From contig NC_092697.1 of assembly GCF_964275005.1 (NCBI RefSeq), positions 12,569,327 to 12,633,326 of the forward strand: DNA of 64,000 nt, in the 5' to 3' direction. The DNA is from Diadema setosum (lineage: Eukaryota; Echinodermata; Echinoidea; Diadematoida; Diadematidae). Both the position numbers and the translations under genes were made by a program. This document shows, one piece after another, positions 1-14,100 of the stretch. The notes under the pieces are model-generated. The model saw only the letters and a program-made list of their open reading frames with translations. It did no database searches and was not told the DNA's origin. Within the stretch, counting starts at the first letter, position 1. Every line of letters begins with the position of its first letter.

Positions 1-575
1 GAAAGGGGACCTCCTGCTTGCTTTTTATCACTAAAAGTGTCATATTGGCCATATTTGATTTATAATAAAATACAATCAATATTGTTTTTTATTACAAACA
101 AGGTCATCACAGGTAATGAGAGCATGGCCATGTTAAGGGGCATGATCTGTGATAGATCACATAGCTTCTTTGATGTTGATCATATGACACTGTAAGAAAG
201 GAAATGTCATTTACATACAAATATAGCACTACAGCAGGGCTGCCAGGCTTCACCAATCAAAAATCAGGGAAATTCCTCTCAGCAATCTGAGAGATGTTAA
301 ATGATATATGCATCTCAATGGACCAAAATAATTCTTTCCAGAAGGGAGAGTTTTCTATTATCTTAATATCTGGACATGACAAGATATTGAAGTTTTCTGG
401 GAGCTTCTGGGAGAATCAGGTAGACTTGGCAGCTCAGCTAAATTCAAAATATTTTTGCTTTATTAGGTTTGTCTGTAAATAAAGAGTGTCTCTCTAGTTA
501 TGCATTTCAGGAAACCGAGTTCTCTCTGATATGCATAGTGCTGAGGGTTTTAAAGGCGAGGTTGTGGTTACTTAC
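1..575. other. AP3D1 intron 11, left edge
   Basis: AT-rich intron DNA. I see no exon, transposon end or RNA gene. The 62-codon open frame at 294-482 has no recognisable similarity and I take it as chance. Confidence 0.6.
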
Positions 576-3500
576 GGTTCTGGTCAGAGTCCTCTATCAA
601 TATCCTCAGCTTCTGGACACACAGCTGCAAGAGTAGCAGTCAAAAACCAAAGAGGCATATGATGTTATCAATATCACCGACAACACTCACTTGGTCAAAA
701 GATACAAAACACTGCCTCAAAGGAGCTAACACTTTTTTTTTCTTCAAACAAATTACCATCCTTTAAAAAACAAACATACATACATACATACATACATACA
801 AACTTCATAGAATTGAAGTAGCTTTACAATAAAGCTAGTGTGCTCAAAAAGAAATACATGTATGAATCTCCATTCGATACTTTCATGTTAAAAGCTAAAT
901 TTTCTTGGAAAAAGTGCTTCTGTAAACAAAAAGTGAACTCTCTCCTGTCTTTTTACCTTTTTTATAACACAAGTCTGCTTATAGAGAAATATATTTCTTC
1001 AGCGCTTGTACAAAAAAGTTCTGTTTTCAATACTGTTTATATACAACAGTGAACTCTCCCTCTTCTTTTTGTACTTTTTTCCCTCATCTACTAATTTCAT
1101 GACTATCATTCCTCATATGAACATGGGAGTTTAATTGCTGTCAACATTTCCCATATACAACAACATACAAACGTACATTGCAGCTTATATCATTGACTGA
1201 CACTGATTCAAGTTGTGTTTACAATATTACAGATGTAGCTTATTGACGGCAACCTCATACAAGGGAAGACAGTCTACAATTGCTTGGACTTTCCTCAGTT
1301 TTGCCAGTGGAGTACATGATAACGGCACATGAATATAAAATCCCAGAATGCATGCTACTGTCCACATGTCATCGCCAATATGCTCATATAAATCTGTACC
1401 AACACCATATACATATAAAGAGGGGGAGAGAGAGAATTGGGGGGAGAGCTCATAACATTCTGGAAATCTTATAGTTGAGTTAGAACGGAAATTACAATGA
1501 GACCAATTGATGGAACCTAGGAGAGTGCCGTTAGGTCTAGATCCCATTTGGTCTTTCCCGCCTGGTCTATCTCATTTGGTCCATTTCCCAATTTGTCCTT
1601 CCCTTGCACACCTGGATTTAGTATGAGTCTAGGGCATTGAGGATTATGACTTGTTAGGATCTGGATCTGGATCAAGTGTAAGGATTCAGAGTGCGGATTG
1701 AAAGTATGGTTGAGGATATGGATTCAGTTCTGGGTCGGGGTATGCACTCATACATGTATACTCCAGGCACAAATATTCGACATCATGTAGAGAAGACTAT
1801 GTGGCATTGGACAAAATGGCAGCAAACTTGAAAATGGATGATCACTACACCTTGGCAAAGACTATATCAATTGAGGATAAAAAGAAAGAAAGAAAAAAAA
1901 AGAGTGAGTGAGTGAATGACTGTGCCATGGCCCAAGGTTTTACTAAACATGCATGGAGACCCGTTTGTATCGGTCATGCAGCATGCATGGCATGAAACAA
2001 GACTATGACTCCGCCCACTCTTCCGTGGTGCATGTCAATCATGCATGGAACCTTCCTTTCTTTACTTTTTTTTTTTTGGGGGCGGGGGGAGCAAATGCCA
2101 CTAGAGTCCAGGGGCATCTGTTTCTTAAAGCACCTTTAAAAAAAGGGGAAAAATGCAGTAACTACATGTACGACTCCCCTCTGGAATATTTTCGGCAATA
2201 ACGATGTAGTCATATGCATCGGAGATGCGAAACTGTAGTTTTGACTACAACAATCATTACACAGGTTTCAAAAACTTTTCTCATCTAAAGATATGTTCAT
2301 GGTGATTTGCATTTATTATTACTACTACAGCAAAAGCTGATTGGCTGAAGCATTAAAAGCATTTCTAGTTGTTGTCTTGGTGATAGCATTTAATCACCCT
2401 GAAATTTTTAAAGCACAGAGTTCCACATTGCCAAATGAGGCAAACTTTACCAACTTCCTCCCCCAGTCCAGTCTAAATTGACAGGTTGAGCAATTTACCT
2501 TTTTCTGGAGTACACCTGCGAGTTTTTTGCCTTTGGTTAAAGAGTTAATACTACTTCTTTCAGTGCTTTGTATCATTCTCTTTTCCTTTAGAATCTCTTG
2601 TAAACTACATGTATCATTTTATGGACAGATTCCTTGACATGTAAAGCCAGGTGGTCAATAAAGCAGGCGTGACTGTAACATTTATGTTGCACACACTGTT
2701 TAGTTCCTCTCAGGAAATGTACAGAGTATACATGTATCTACAGCTGGCAACATAAACAGATTTCTTATGGAACTACATAGTTAATCTCTATAAAACAACA
2801 AACATGTGTATATGCCATGATCTAACGAGCAACTTTTCCCAATGATTACAATACTTCTCATGAATAAAAGAGCAAAAAAAAAAAATGGATAACAATAAAA
2901 AAAAACTCATTATCACACTAGGTTATTGTCTGCAAAAGACAGAACTACATGTAAATGTTTCACACCTCAGTTAGTGATGGTGAATGTGTTAACACACTCT
3001 GGCTCACTACAACATTGCAATGATTTGTCACCATGAATTGTGAACACAAACTAGTTGTGTTTATACTATTCAGCTTTATGGCTTCTAGTAATTAGTTACT
3101 GTCTGGTGTCAAAAGTTTCACTCCACACTGAATCAAATCATATAATGAATGAATCACTCCACTAGATTAATCAAATTGATGGGGAGGTGGAGGTAATACT
3201 ATTGACTTTAACCCTAAAAAGACTGGGGGGGGGGGGCCTAAAAGGCCCCCCCCTCGACATTTTGCGCGATAACTCTGCAACGCGCAATGCTCTCGCCGCG
3301 ATGCTCTATGACTTTTTTCTTTCGAGTTTCCCGCACATTTTGACACCAAATTTGTGACGCCCGGGGGTACGGTTCTGAAGTTACATAACTTTTTGTACAT
3401 GCACGTGAGGCCAAAAATGGCTCAAAAATGTGATTTTGTGTACAAAGTCAATGCAAATTGAGTTTTTTCACATGGTTCATATAAATATGCCTATTTTTAC

Positions 3501-5109
3501 TCTCAATGGCTAAAATTAATTTGTTTTAGGAGTATTATGCTTCAAAAAGTGTCTGCCACAAATTTTGTTTAAAAAAACAACAAAAACAAAAGGTCGAAAA
3601 AACAAAGAAATACATAAGAAATTCATAAAACAATAAAAAAAATAAGAAATTAATTTTGATACCGAATTTTTTTTCAAGTACATTTGCTAAGAATGCCACA
3701 AAGAATAATTAGACCAAAAATTAGCACTTTTGGAGCTTTATTTACTGATTTAGATCAAAGAGTCTGATTTCTCGGATAAATTAGCATAATTAATCAAAAT
3801 AAAATAAAAGAAGACTATTTTGTAAAATTTAAATATACGATCTTGTAGATTACATCGCACACTACCATTGTGCAAATTTCCGCGGCGATCGCGCGATCCA
3901 CGGCCGAGATCTTAAGGGGGGCCCTTTAGGCCCCCCCCCCCCCCCAGTCTTTCGAGCTACCAAAATAGCCCAGTCTTTTTAGGGTTAACCCCCCCTGACC
4001 ACACCCCTTCTCAGACAATCTCTGGTGTTCTGGTATCACAGATGTACATGTAACTCTACCAAGGGAGGGCTGATCTGTGAGATTTTGGGCCAACCACAGG
4101 TCAGTCTTGTAAAAAGTGCTTTACCCACTCCAGATACCCTATTTGAGATTCAGGCTGCCCACATGATATAAGATCATAGTAATCAAACTTTTTGATGGTT
4201 CATGCATGAACAATTTCTTCAATACTATCCTGATCTTGGCATTTTTCAGGTCTTTTTGGAGATCATATATCAAACGGACGTTTAATTTACATACATTTGT
4301 GATCAATTGGTGTAAGATCTGATTCAATTAAAACCAGTAAGTCCAGATGAATTTATTGAATTTTGTACCTTAACTACACATTTGTGATGCATACTTCCAT
4401 ATCTGAATGCATTACAAGATCAGCCCCTAAACTACTGGAATTAGCAGGTGGTTCAACAAGCAAGTTATCAAACTGCTAAAACAGTTTGTAAGTAGCTTTA
4501 ACACAATATCAAAACTTTTGGCACTGTTAATCAGCTTTAATGATATTGCTAATATTTGGAAGCAGGAGCTTGGTATGCTTGTGCTTTAAGGTACAGCATG
4601 TACAATCTTTGAAACAAGTGAAGTGTTATTTGAAGGCATGTCAAGTGTATAACAACCTCACACAGAAAATTTGACTTGTGCAGCTGCATCAACATGGCTT
4701 AGTTGTTAGTAATATTATAAAGTTTGGATTCTTTTCTTTGCTTTTGCAGTAATGAATCTGCATACCACAGGCTGTTACCTTTTTTTACTTCTTATTTGGG
4801 GAGGGGATTTCCTTTTATGGATACATTCCAAATTTTACTAAAATGTGCCAAGATCTGTACAGGTGTATGAGCAAATGATATATGCTCATAAAAAGAAGCA
4901 TTCTACTACGCAAACTCTTGGTTTTGATTACTATTAAAGCATCAAAATAAACCAAAATGAAAGAATTATTCAGCAACTCATACTGGTTTTGATTTGAAGC
5001 AAAATTTGATGTACATTACGTTGGAAAATAAAACAATTTCATGTGAGCAGAGTGAATGCAACAAAACTAATTTTTACCCATTTGGTACTGCACTATAAGC
5101 TCATCTACA

Positions 5110-5142
<33 letters not shown>

Positions 5143-8100
5143 ACTAGTCACTGAAAGTGTAAGAGAGCTCTCCTCTGAGCTGATCATTTTTCCCCTCTAA
5201 TCAAGGTAGTACGTTTTAGAGTTGTCTATGAGCATTTACCCACAACTACTTCCTGCATGTCCGGTGCCCTGGCATCATATTGTAAAAGTTGCAGCATTCA
5301 ATCTGCAAAACCTCATTTGGGAAGACCTGTTTTCATTCTTTAACTGCTTACCACCGGGTCAGATGACACCCCAGCCCCTCTGTGGAAGTTTAGCAAAAAG
5401 GGCTCGCTGATCTCTAACTCACATTATGGGTGAGAGTTGGAACAAATGCATGTTAAAAGATTAGTTAGCATGCTCAAATCATGGATGTCATTGATTCAAA
5501 AAAAAAAAAAAGAGAGAGAAAAGAAAAAATATGGTGGCATGAGAGTTAAAGGAAGTGAGCTCTCTGAAGGGAAAAGACAACAAAATATTTTGCATTCGCA
5601 TTTCAAAGTGCAAGCATCTGGTGAAAGTTTGGGTTGGAAACAGAGATCAATGACAAGAAATTCTGAAATGTAAGCATCAAATGTACTGGCAGCCCTTTAA
5701 ACAATAATTAAAACTCTGCTTGATAAAGATTTACAAATGTTTATGGATGGTATTAAGACTCCAGATTGCAGTCCAGAGAGGTATATGTTTTAGAAAATTA
5801 AGTTGGACATTTCACCTCTCAAACCAAGAAACTTTGTTAAAGCGTCACACATTTTAGAGAAATTGGAGACTACACGCATTGTATTAAAGCCATTGAGGCC
5901 TGTCTGCTGGATTCAATTATTTCATGTTTTACTTTTCTTGCAGGATCTTTGTTCAAAAATCTCCCAAGTTTTTGAACTAGTTTCTGCCACAGAACAGTTT
6001 ACAGTGTAAAGGGAAATGCTGATCAATAGCCCCACATATAAGTGGATGCACCGGAAATTTGATGAAAATTCAGAAAGATTTGGACTAAAATTGACTCAAT
6101 TCAGATAAAAAGTCCTGACAACATGTGGTTTTAATGCCACAGTAGACACTTGCCACATAGCAACCTACTACAGTAAGACTTTGGCATAATTTTCACACAG
6201 GACTGGACCAGGTCTAACACTTGTATGTCATGAATAGCCTCAATTGCTTTCCTTCATTTCTGATGATAAACAGGTAATGATATTAGCCCCTACTTAGAGA
6301 TACGATTCGATTCCCATCCAAATAGTGACTTCCCTTGATTCTTGATAGCCATTAATCTCTGTTTTCCAAAAAACCAACACCATGCGGCACCTCATAAACA
6401 CACACCTGCTTACATGCACATGTGGGTGCACACTTGTAAATGCCTTTGACACGGATCTGTCAACTGCAACACACTTTTTTTTTTCCTCATTACAGAACAG
6501 GTTCTGTCGGGAAAGCGGACCTAATACAATCATATGTGACGTTGTGCATTCTATCCACAAACCGTCTCAAGACTTTTATATGAACACACACCCATTTGTC
6601 TTGATTCATAGATAATTCTAGTACCCATCCAGCTACCACACACATCTTAAATGAAGTGTGGGACTGCAGTTGCACGTGTGGGAAGTTGGCAGTGGTCCAA
6701 ACTTTTCTAAGGCATTTACAAATGAAAACTGCACACACACATCCACACACCCACACACACTAAATATGAATGGCCTTCAAACTACCCTGAGAGAAAACAA
6801 ATGTGTAAAATGCAAATTCATTCTGAATAATGTAAGATGGTATACCTGAATGGACGCAGAGTGGTCGGGTATTCCTGAAGACAACGAAATCAAAACTGCA
6901 GGTTATCAAGGGATAGTCCAATAAAAACAGAGAGAGAGAAGGAGAGAGGGCAGTGGGGAAGAGAGAGGGAGGGAAGGGTGGAGAAACGGAGAAGAAGGAA
7001 AAGAAAAGAAGAATGGAAGTGGGGGAATGAAACAAAATGTCGAAGCTTCAATAACACTTTAAAAGCCCCCACACTAAAGGCCCACTCACACAATACATCC
7101 TCCTCCAAGATACAGAATAAAGAAGATAAAGAAGGATGTACCCTCATCCACACTTTTTTTTTTTTTTTTGGATAAAACAGCTCAAAAATAACTCTTCCTG
7201 ATAACTCTGAGAACATATATCGCCTGCACTCCACAGAATGAAAGAGTGCGATTGGTTTAGAAAATCAATCTCATGTGATATCTAGAAAGAGGTATGACAT
7301 TTCCCCTTAGCTCAAAATACTATAATCAACACAACCCACGCCTTCTAATCTTTATTTGCAAGAGTGTAGAGCTCATTTGCCATAAAAGGGCAGTGTTTTG
7401 ATTTATGCAATCGGTGGGGGTGGGGGAATGTTTTGCCATTATTGCCAACTATCTTTCTACACTGTGCATTGAATGACTCAATCAGCTGAACTCATTATGT
7501 GTCTGTTGCACTGTATGCATCTACTGACAGGTACCTACCTGGGGTCATGCACCTAAAAACTTTTATTAATTTATTCATAATAGCCAACTTAGAAAGAGAT
7601 TTTTAACAAAGTGACTCCTGGTAACTGCAGACGCGGGCATTGGTCATGTCTCTGCTAAATACTAATCCTGATGTTGAGGATGAGCTGATTATTGGGTGGT
7701 AGAAGGCTTCACGGTGCACCACGTACAAGTATTCTGCTGATTTTGCTATAACATGCATTTCCCACGGAAACCTGCCCGAGTATACTCGGGACTGCTGTTC
7801 AATTGGATAAGCTGCTCACATAACATAGGACTGAAGCCATGAATGATTGACTAAACATCAGGAAAGATCACCAAAGTCCCACTGCGTGGCATGCAACCAT
7901 AGACTTACATCCTGGTGAATCCCACAGCACACAGTACACCCAAGGATAATGCAACTGATAATGGTTAAACAAATAATATATGTCACCACGTCCTCAACCA
8001 ACAATAAACATATGGAATCAATACAGTTGTAGAATATCAAATTTATGGTCATCTACTGACTCAGAGATTGTAAACCATCTTTGCATGATCAAGAGCATAG

Positions 8101-11100
8101 ATTGTTGCTTCATCATGTTTTCATGTGATCAGTGATATACTTTACAGCTCAACCAGAGCATTCATACATAGACATTCTTCATCCATTACATGCCATCTCT
8201 GCAAGCCCTGAAAGGTAAATTTGCTAAACATATTTCAGAGAAACTTTTATAATGCATACACACTTTAAATGACACTTGTACCAGTTGTCAGGTTTAGGTA
8301 GAAATATTCTCTGATATTGCACGGTTTAGGTCTCCTTTGTTCATGTAGGTAAAGAATACTCACAGATCACATTATACCAATACGCATTTTACTCAACTGA
8401 ATCTACACTAGCCCAATCTGCAGTATCACACTATGTTGGTCAATCTGTTAGCCATGCATTATTTCAAATGTATGGGACTATTCAGCAATGTGGAATGATC
8501 ACATGTTCTAATTTCTTAGCCAAGTATATGCATTCAACAATCATTCAAATTTAAATAGATCTTTCACGCAGAGTCATTTACTAGAAGATTTTACTTTATG
8601 AAACCAATGGCCTTGCATGATTCCTATATGTAAAATTTGCATTAAGTTTCATTAAAATACAATACAATCTGTAGCAAATCTCTACATTTATTATGCATTT
8701 CAAAGAATGAGGAAGAAAAGGTGACATACAGCTTGCATCTCCTACTCACCTGAAATGACTGTGTTGATACACTCATAGAGCAGTGACATAGCAGAAGTGC
8801 TGTGGATTAATGAAAGCAAAAACATTCAAATTTCATTTCGTTTGAAATCAATTTTATTCACTTAGAGATTTCACTCGTAGGCAGAGTTGATGCTGGGACA
8901 TAAGGAGAGCATCCATTTTGTTTTATTTTGTTTTTATTTCTTTTTCCCCAAATGAGAGATGCCCAGATTGGAAAAGGCTATGATGTCATCATCTCAGCAT
9001 TCTCCCATTAAGTTGTACACCAAAATATTATATAACACATGTTTTGTTTTGTTTTGGTTTGGTTTTGGTTTTTGTTTTTGTTTTTGTGTTTTTTTTTTAT
9101 TTGGGGGGGGGGGGGGGGTCAATGCCAATGGCAACTTCATCCCCTCTCCCCTTGTCAGTCATAACTGCCAGCTTTACAAGAACATAATGATTTGAGGCGA
9201 AGGGCACATTTTTCCCCTAAAGATTCCCCTGATTTCTTGTGGCTGTAACAAATATCACTGATTTACGAGAACATGGGAAAACTTTACAATTCCTCTACCA
9301 TCCTACTCATCTGATGTTACTGTATTCCTACGAGGCAACATGGAACATGAAGTGGAATTATTATATATATGAAGATCTTGAGTTAGACTAGCAGGACTCT
9401 AAATGGCTCTGATTCAAGTTCGCATGACCAATACGTACAAGTGTATACATCCTTTAGGTCTGTGTGTATCTCCATCTTGAGCCAAGTGATACAACAGCAC
9501 TATGACATAAGGTGTCACTGCTAAATTTTTAAAGAGGCTGTCATATAAAAAATAGATGTAACAGGGCATTTTGTAGAGTATGCATCATCAACACATTACA
9601 TAATTGCAGTATGATCATTCAATGTGCATTTTTTTTTTCTACACTTGAGTATTCTTTCAGACTCATTATGTCTTGAAAGCAAAACTCTCTCCAGAAGGTA
9701 TTTCTGAGACTATCGATACAGCCATAAATCCAGCAGCATTGCCGTGAGACTAGTATGGCCCTACCTGTGGATGAGATTGGTGAGTGGTTCCAGCAGCTTC
9801 TTCCCTAGTCTTGGTTCCAGTGGTGTCAGGGCACCAAACTGGTGAGAGAAGGAAAAAAGAAAAGATTATCAAAAACCAAATAAACAGAGCAAAACAAATA
9901 ACAGGAATTGATAGGGCAGCATCTGCATTCTTGTTTTCATGGTAAAATTAGGTGGTAGTGGAGAGATGGATACAACGTAGCAGTCATATTCCTTGAAACC
10001 AACAAATTGACAATTGGTCGCATCATCTTCCAACTAGAAAATCGAACAGAATTTCCCATGTTAGCACAACAAGCAACTGGAAAAACAAAAAATTTGCTCA
10101 TTAATTTAACAAAAATTCATTGAACAGTAACTGCTACATGAGGATAAACTGTACCACATACGTATCAGTATCCACTGTATGTAATTAATGTATACTATTA
10201 AAACCAATCATACATTCATATCTGTAATCAACAGTTACTGTCATCAAATGTCAGCGATCTTATTCGTGTTTTGAAATAACAGAGTCCATACTTGAGGGGT
10301 AATTTCGCATTTTGGCCAGGAAACCTGTATCATGCTCTACCACGAGATTCAGCTTAAGAAGTAAAACATATGATAATACGCCTTTCTCTCTAACACAGCC
10401 CCTTCTATGTATGGCCCATGAGAGCGAGGACCAATACTTTCTGAGATCAGTAGACTGACAATCCATGAGGGGGACTCCTCACCAGTTTGATTATCTTGAT
10501 CAGCATCCAGTTGTTGGTGGACGACGTCATGAGTTTGAAGAAGAGGGGCGCCAGGGAGAGATAGTTCTTGGGATTCTTTCTCGCCAGCTCACAAATCACG
10601 TTCACGGCCGCCGACTGCACTCCTATTGTCACAATCCAGGAATAGAGCGAGCAGGGGGAGACAATTTAGTACGACTTTAAAGGTACATGTATTGTTTACC
10701 ATTGGGAGCAGTGATTTAAAAATGCTCGCGTTATCACATTTGATGCATATGTCTATGTTAGTTGTATCACAAAGCATTTTACCATATAAAAACTTTGCAA
10801 TAAAGCCTTGAATATAAGATGTCACTATTTTTCTCAATAAACCCTAACTATAGACGTTTATTCTAGAAACAATCTTATTAAAACTATTGTTCATATTTTG
10901 TATATCTAACGATACTTAACATTGATTATACTGATAATGATTTTTGCATTGGTTGTTTCTATCCCCAACTCACATTTTAGTAACTATTTTGAAGCACTAA
11001 AGCTGGGTTTTTGTATCATCTGCAAATGGTATATAATGCCTTTAATACAAAAGAGCAAAATCACTGACAGCTTGAAATATCTAAAGTTCATTTGTTTGCA

Positions 11101-14100
11101 TGAGCTTGAAATTTGATGTCTTGTACACACCATGAGATACAATGTATGCCTGACTAAAACACCAATACAAATGTATCTCAGTAATGAGTTGGCGTCCGTA
11201 GGTGACAGTGTATTGTGATTGTAACTTTACCCGCACTGTACAAACTATCAGAAAGTGATATGTATGATGTCCATTGATTTCAGGTGTACCGATGTCACTG
11301 AGAAGCTATTAGTATTAGTTGCAGTACATATCACATGGTATCAATAGATCATAAAATGTTCTCTACCTGGGTCTGGATCTTCCAGTTTCTCTTTCAGTCG
11401 AGGGAAAGCTGGCCTCAATGCATCTGGAAACTGCAATAGAGTCCATCAAACATCACAAATGAAACTTGTGACATACCTACAATGTAGGTATACATGTACA
11501 TATATACAACAGTATCATATCACATATGCCCGGCCTCATAATGGCAGCATTCATCACACGGTCTGTGTCCTTCTTTTCATTAAAGTGTAAGTGCTAGTGT
11601 AATCAAAACCGCTGATGAGGTACCAAAACACATCATATTCATAGTGATAGTGAGGGGAAAAACAAAACAAAACACAGTAGCTGCAAATCTGATTTAAATG
11701 CCTGAAGGATGAGTTTTAAGTTGTTGATTGTCACGTATCGTTCAGGTGGAAAATATTTACAGTACAATCTAAAGTTGAGCATGAATCAAAATCAGGTTTA
11801 TTGGGCACTTTCATACCATGTGCCCTGAAAAGCATCACTCTGCAAAAACATTGATAAGATATTCTTAACACATGTATCTCTGATGCATTGTATACTGGCA
11901 TTAATATTTTGATTATATTATATTTGATTTGATTGACAGGGCTGACAGAAATAGAAGATACAATACGGACTACCTTGATGAGTGCACAAAGAAACATTCT
12001 GAAGAACTACAGTACCTTGAGAAATATCTTGTACATGAGGAGCACAGCCTTCTTCCGGATGTAGGGTTTGGTAGACGCCATCTTCAAGTCCCAGCAGACA
12101 GAAAAGAACCAATATGAATCCATGCACAGAGATCTCTCACTCACATATCAATCACATTACATAATAATTGTACATGGCATAAAATTTAAATCTTACTCTT
12201 GATTGTAAGTTCACATGTCACTCATGCATTGCCTTTAGTATCTATTCTACCCATTTATGTATGATTCAGTTTGAATTTGTTGCTACTGGTTTCAGATCCC
12301 TGATTTGTAGAACTCGGTATCAATGAACGCTCATGCTGTACATTATCCCTTTGTGCAGGAAGAGTGGTGGGAGGTGATTCTGCACGTCAGTCATATATCA
12401 CATACCTACAATATAGACATGGTGACTCACGGCATAACACTGTCTACATCAAAACAAAAACAAAAACAAAATCAAGTAGAAGACATGTTCCTGTTCTATA
12501 CTTGATAATTTGGAATGCACATCTCTTGTCAAAGTATAAATTGTTCAGAGCCACAACACCTTTGCTGTACCCATTTTGGAAAAGAATCAAGCATTGAACT
12601 TACAAGAAAAATATTTCATTTATACAATAAACTAACACTGAATATCTTGAGCCACTTCTATAATTTGTGCAGCAACTTTTTAAATGTTTTCTACAACAAT
12701 GATCCAGCAAATTTTTTAGATAATTTCATTTAAGCTAGGATCTCCACTATTCACGTCAATGAATAAACATTAATGGTGAAATCTAATCTCCACACTGGCA
12801 TAAAGTACAAGAATATAAGGAACTGAATTTAAAAAAGAAATGCCGCAAACAATATGACAGCAGAGCAAATAAACACACGCAATAATGATGACATTATCAA
12901 CTTATCAAATTCTTATCTAGGCTAATATGAAGAGTTGGGAAGGGATGGAAATAAAAGGGTTTGCAGGGCACCTCTAGATAAAAATCATTTGTTGGCACAT
13001 ACAAGGGATGAAATGCAGTTTCTCTTTTGAACCACCAAATCAAAAGTACATGTGATCACAGACAAGACTGAATACACCACTTTCATACACAATATAAAAA
13101 TGTCACACAGGGATAAACTGGGACAGGAAAGGGGTGACATGTACTGAGGATTTACATTTACTCTTACATCTGCATGTTGTACATGCTACTCTTAAAGGTA
13201 CTGTTTACAATTGGGAGCAGTGATTTTTAAAAATGTTTGAGTTATCATATTTGATGCATATGTGTAGGTCAATTTATCTCAAAACATCCTACCATATGAA
13301 AATGTTGCTATAAAGCCTAAAACATAAGGAGATATCACTATTTTTCTCAAAAGATCATAACTGTGGATGGTTTATTCTAGAAACAATTTCATTATGCATG
13401 AAACTGTCGTTCACATTTTGTATATTTACGTAACAATACTAAACACTGATTATACTGATTAACATTTTTACATCTGTGGTTGTTTCTATCTTTAACTCAC
13501 AATGCAGAATTATTTTGATGCACTAAAGCCGGGTTTTTGTTATCTGCAAATGGTAAATAATGCCTTTAAAGCACACTTTGCAATTGGGTGTCTAGGTAAA
13601 CAGCACTGATTTCATGAAAAAAAAAATAATTCTGCATCCTGTAAAACTTTAAGAAGCAGAAAGATACACTATGTACAAAAAATGTACAGTTTATTAAGTA
13701 ACTACATTGTAAGCTTCACTTTTGTTTGATTTTAAGTTTGATCATTTTTCAGTTTATACTCCACACTGTAAACATACACACAAGTGTAATGATAATATTA
13801 TGGTAAATCATAATCATTGATAACTTTTTAAGTTTTCTTCATGAAGTGCAGTCTGTAGCATTAAATTTCAATTTTCCTGCAATTTACAATTTTGGACTAA
13901 ATGCCATATCTGCAGCTTGTGCCTTCCAAATAAAGCTAAAGAACAGCATACACTCCTGAAATAATTTTAATCAGATACATAAAACTAGTCATGTTTTCAT
14001 GATGAAAAACTAAACTCTAACTCTAACTCTCTAAACTCTAACCACACAAGCCTGTAGCAATCAAGTGTTGAGAGGGATGGAGACCATGAAACACAGTGTT

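Larger units (their letters stand above)
6896..9764. other. AP3D1 introns 9 and 8
   Basis: Apart from exon 9 and the C/T-rich tract, I see AT-rich intron DNA, with a homopolymer patch at about 9040-9118 (TTTTG repeats, then a G-run). There are no transposon ends I can define. Confidence 0.5.

Noticed and set aside
3167..3400. Pair of similar open frames at 3167-3400 and 63191-63376
   Set aside because: Similar only because both lie in copies of the same piggyBac-like MITE; they run across its G/C-runs.
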